64,000 nucleotides of DNA from contig NZ_CP015106.1 in assembly GCF_002214565.1 (NCBI RefSeq), positions 1,798,001-1,862,000 of the forward strand, given 5' to 3'. The position numbers were made by a program, and so were the translations under genes. Position 1 is the stretch's first letter, and each line of letters opens with the position of its first letter. Under the pieces are notes generated by a model that saw only the letters and a list, made by a program, of their open reading frames with translations, did no database searches and was not told where the DNA came from. This document shows positions 62,161-64,000 of this stretch, piece after piece. This DNA is from Thermococcus radiotolerans. Lineage in GTDB: Archaea; Methanobacteriota_B; Thermococci; Thermococcales; Thermococcaceae.

Positions 62161-62331
62161 ATGGCAAAAGAAAGAACAACGCTTCCGCCAACCGGTGCCG
62201 GTCTCATGAGGTTCTTCGACGAGGACACCAGGGCAATAAAGATAAGCCCGAGGGGCGTCATAGCGGTTACGCTCATCTTGGTGGCCCTTGAGATACTCCT
62301 TCACGCCTTTGGAACGCAGCTCTTTGGTTAA
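62161..62331 (+). CDS. secG: Preprotein translocase subunit Sec61-beta (SecG)
   Basis: 56 residues: MAKERTTLPPTGAGLMRFFDED, then TRAIKISPRGV and one C-terminal membrane helix (IAVTLILVALEILLHAFG). Archaeal Sec61-beta, part of the SecYEG channel. Too short for most gene calls, but the match to the family (PPxxxAGLMRFF, I/KxxP) is strong. The stop overlaps that of the convergent coiled-coil gene. Confidence 0.93.
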   Translation: MAKERTTLPPTGAGLMRFFDEDTRAIKISPRGVIAVTLILVALEILLHAFGTQLFG

Positions 62332-62984
62332 ATGAAGCTCGTCTTCTTTAATCCCCTTGCGTTCAGCTCCTCGTTGATTATCGCCCTGACCACTTCTTCC
62401 AGCTGTGTCTGGATGAGCTTATCCACATCGTCCTTTATCTTGTCGATGTCGTGTCTGAGCCCTTCGAGGAGCCTTATGTAGTCCTTGGCCATCTCGAGCT
62501 GTCCCTCCTGCCTGACGAGCTGCTCCTTGAGGTGCTCGAAGTCCTCCTTCATCACCTGGAGCTTTCTAAGTTCCCTCTGCATCTCATCGAGCTTCTTTGT
62601 CAGCTCGTAGTTCTCCTCCTTGAGCTTCTCGATGAGCCTCTCCTTGGCCTCGAGCTCCCTCACGAGGGAGTTGTACTCCTCCGCTATCTGGTTTAGCCTC
62701 TCTATCTCCCTGAGCGGTGGAACCTTACCGTTCCCGAGGATTATAACGTCCGGCCCAACGTTGACTATATCGCTCGGCCTTATCTTGAGCTTCTTCTCGC
62801 TGGAGAACATGCTCTGGCCCTTTCCGAGGTTCTCCACTTCCTTCATCTTGAGGATGAAGTAGAACTGATCACCCTCAACCTCGACGTTTATGTCGGTCAC
62901 AAAGCCTAGTATCTTCCCATCCGTTAGGGATATGACGAATTTGTTGATGAGCTGGTTGGCCTTGGTTTCGCCACCCTCTACCAT
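62328..62984 (-). CDS. PRC-barrel and coiled-coil protein (CdpB-like)
   Basis: 218 residues. The N-terminal PRC-barrel-like domain has NQLINKFVISLTDGKILGFVTDI and IRPSDIVNVGPDVIIL. A long coiled coil follows (LVRELEAKERLIEKLKEENYEL and on to QTQLEEVVRAI), about residues 105-200. PRC-barrel proteins CdpA/CdpB act in haloarchaeal FtsZ-based division (established for haloarchaea); this one has an added coiled coil, so a division or membrane-scaffold role is plausible but inferred. ATG 62984 after GGTGGTG. Divergent from EngB. Confidence 0.7.
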   Translation of the reverse strand: MVEGGETKANQLINKFVISLTDGKILGFVTDINVEVEGDQFYFILKMKEVENLGKGQSMFSSEKKLKIRPSDIVNVGPDVIILGNGKVPPLREIERLNQIAEEYNSLVRELEAKERLIEKLKEENYELTKKLDEMQRELRKLQVMKEDFEHLKEQLVRQEGQLEMAKDYIRLLEGLRHDIDKIKDDVDKLIQTQLEEVVRAIINEELNARGLKKTSFI

Positions 62985-63077
62985 AAAACACCACCGTTGG
63001 GACTTATCCCTTCGCCTACTTAACTTTTCCGCCAAGGCTTATAAGGCGAAAGAACTTCATCGCTTACGGTGAGAGAG

Positions 63078-63707
63078 ATGATAATATTCGTGGGACGTTC
63101 GAACGTTGGCAAGAGCACGCTCATCTTTCGTCTGACCGGCAAGTGGGTCAAGAGGGGCAAGAGGCCAGGGGTTACTAGGAAGCCCGTGGAGATAAACTGG
63201 CGCGGGAAGCTGGTTGTGGACATGCCCGGCTTCGGCTTCATGAGCGGCGTTCCCAAGGCGAAACAGGAGAGGATCAAGGACGAGATAGTCCACTTCATCG
63301 AGGACAACGCCGATGACATCGAGCTGGCGGTTCTCGTGGTTGATGGCAAAGCCGCCCCGGAGATAATAGAGCGCTGGGAGAAGCGCGGGGAGATACCGAT
63401 AGATGTGGAGTTCTACGCCTTCCTCCGAGAGCTGGGAATCCCTGTGATAGTCGCGGTCAACAAGATGGACAAGATAAGGAACCTGCAGAGGACAATAAAC
63501 TTTCTAGCCGAGAAGTTCGGCGTTCCCTACAGCGAGGTGCCCGAGACCTTTGTTCCAATATCCGCCAAGTTCGGGAAGAACCTCCTTGAGTTGAGGAAGC
63601 TCATGGAGAAGAAGCTTAAAGAGGGCAGGAAGCGGCCCTCCGCGGAAACGGAGTCAGAGGACTTCGAGGACGATGTGGGTAATGGTCTCCTTGACGCCGT
63701 CGAGTGA
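63078..63707 (+). CDS. engB: EngB-type GTPase (ribosome assembly)
   Basis: 209 residues. G1 FVGRSNVGKSTLI, G2 PGVTRKPVE, G3 DMPGFGFM, G4 VNKMDK, G5 ISAKFG, all intact. EngB/YsxC-like GTPases act in large-subunit assembly. ATG 63078 after GGTGAGAGAG; the in-frame GTG 63069 lies in that site. The 3' end overlaps the convergent regulator by 54 bases. Confidence 0.92.
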   Translation: MIIFVGRSNVGKSTLIFRLTGKWVKRGKRPGVTRKPVEINWRGKLVVDMPGFGFMSGVPKAKQERIKDEIVHFIEDNADDIELAVLVVDGKAAPEIIERWEKRGEIPIDVEFYAFLRELGIPVIVAVNKMDKIRNLQRTINFLAEKFGVPYSEVPETFVPISAKFGKNLLELRKLMEKKLKEGRKRPSAETESEDFEDDVGNGLLDAVE

Positions 63708-64000
63708 GGCTATCTCCTCGAGGATATCGTCGAGCTTCGTCTTGTCGGCCTCGATGATGAGGTCTATGTCGCCGGTGACGCGGTATATCTTCTTTATCTT
63801 GAGCTCCTTAATGTGCTCGTAGACGTGCTTTCTCTTGGTGGGCTCTATCTTCACGAAGACGAAGACGTCGCCCTTCTTCTCGCCGAGAAGGTCAAGGGCC
63901 TTGTCGGTGAGGTCTATGAAGCCCCTTCCGGTCCTTATGTAGCCGAGTTCTTTAAGCACTTTAAGGTGATTGCTGAGGGCCTGCCTGGTGATTCCAAGCT
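63654..64000 (-). CDS. Winged-helix regulator with Lrp-type sensor domain (5' part outside)
   Basis: The frame is open to the window edge, so the start lies beyond 64000. Helix-turn-helix LGITRQALSNHLKVLKELGYI, then a wing, then a RAM/Lrp-AsnC-like alpha/beta domain: DVFVFVKIEPTKRKHVYEHI, YRVTGDIDLIIEADKTKLDDIL, VKETITHIVLEVL. Resembles Thermococcales Lrp-type regulators of metabolism. Ligand unknown. The visible 115 residues cover most of the protein. Confidence 0.8.
   Translation of the reverse strand, partial: LGITRQALSNHLKVLKELGYIRTGRGFIDLTDKALDLLGEKKGDVFVFVKIEPTKRKHVYEHIKELKIKKIYRVTGDIDLIIEADKTKLDDILEEIASLDGVKETITHIVLEVL

Overview
The window is a chromosome segment of a hyperthermophilic euryarchaeon of the Thermococcales, most probably Thermococcus. 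Grounds: archaeal information-processing genes (RpoE', Spt4, S27ae, S24e, S6e, L41e, aIF2-gamma, Sec61-beta), archaea-specific tRNA and protein modification enzymes (Taw1, Dph2), GTP-dependent dephospho-CoA kinase, TATA/BRE promoters, SD motifs of GGTGA type, and frequent ATGA/TGATG gene overlaps. Coding DNA is mostly GC-rich, with a few clearly AT-rich islands.

Layout. 1-6.9 kb: purine synthesis operon (end of an upstream gene, purP, purS, purQ, purL, a purP paralogue), then the two-subunit GMP synthase. 7.2-19.8 kb: a long minus-strand operon joining a secreted alpha/alpha-toroid protein, a CetZ tubulin homologue, membrane proteins and six proteins with type IV pilin-like N termini. One pilin gene is interrupted by an in-frame TAG. 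19.8-24 kb: Taw1, a HemK2-like methyltransferase, S27ae, S24e, dephospho-CoA kinase, Spt4, RpoE' and pyrophosphatase. 24.1-30.3 kb: a second surface cluster with DUF5305, a Cys-rich adhesin-like protein, a SipW-like signal peptidase, three TasA/DUF1102-like subunits and two winged-helix regulators. 30.3-31.4 kb: tRNA-Gln and tRNA-Pro separated by GC-rich hairpins.

31.4-44.5 kb: dolichol-phosphate mannose synthase, a KaiC-like ATPase with a small partner, an M28 peptidase, regulators with palindromic candidate operators (wHTH, Tfx, PadR), nitrilase, L41e, and two secreted papain-like hydrolases. 44.6-57.4 kb: Dph2, METTL5-like and NSUN-like methyltransferases, two HEAT-repeat paralogues, MscS with DUF432, two lipoproteins, DUF434, HD and PIN proteins. 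57.4-64 kb: aIF2-gamma, an AT-rich transglutaminase-like gene, S6e, a small protein with a leader that can fold as a pseudoknot, Sec61-beta, a PRC-barrel/coiled-coil protein, EngB, and a regulator running off the end.

The most interesting content is the pair of surface-filament systems. One is a type IV pilin operon built around a tubulin-like CetZ with no assembly ATPase in view. The other is a TasA-like, signal-peptidase-dependent filament cluster with its own membrane-anchored regulator. The pseudoknot-capable RNA at 61.93-61.99 kb is the best candidate for an undescribed regulatory RNA.
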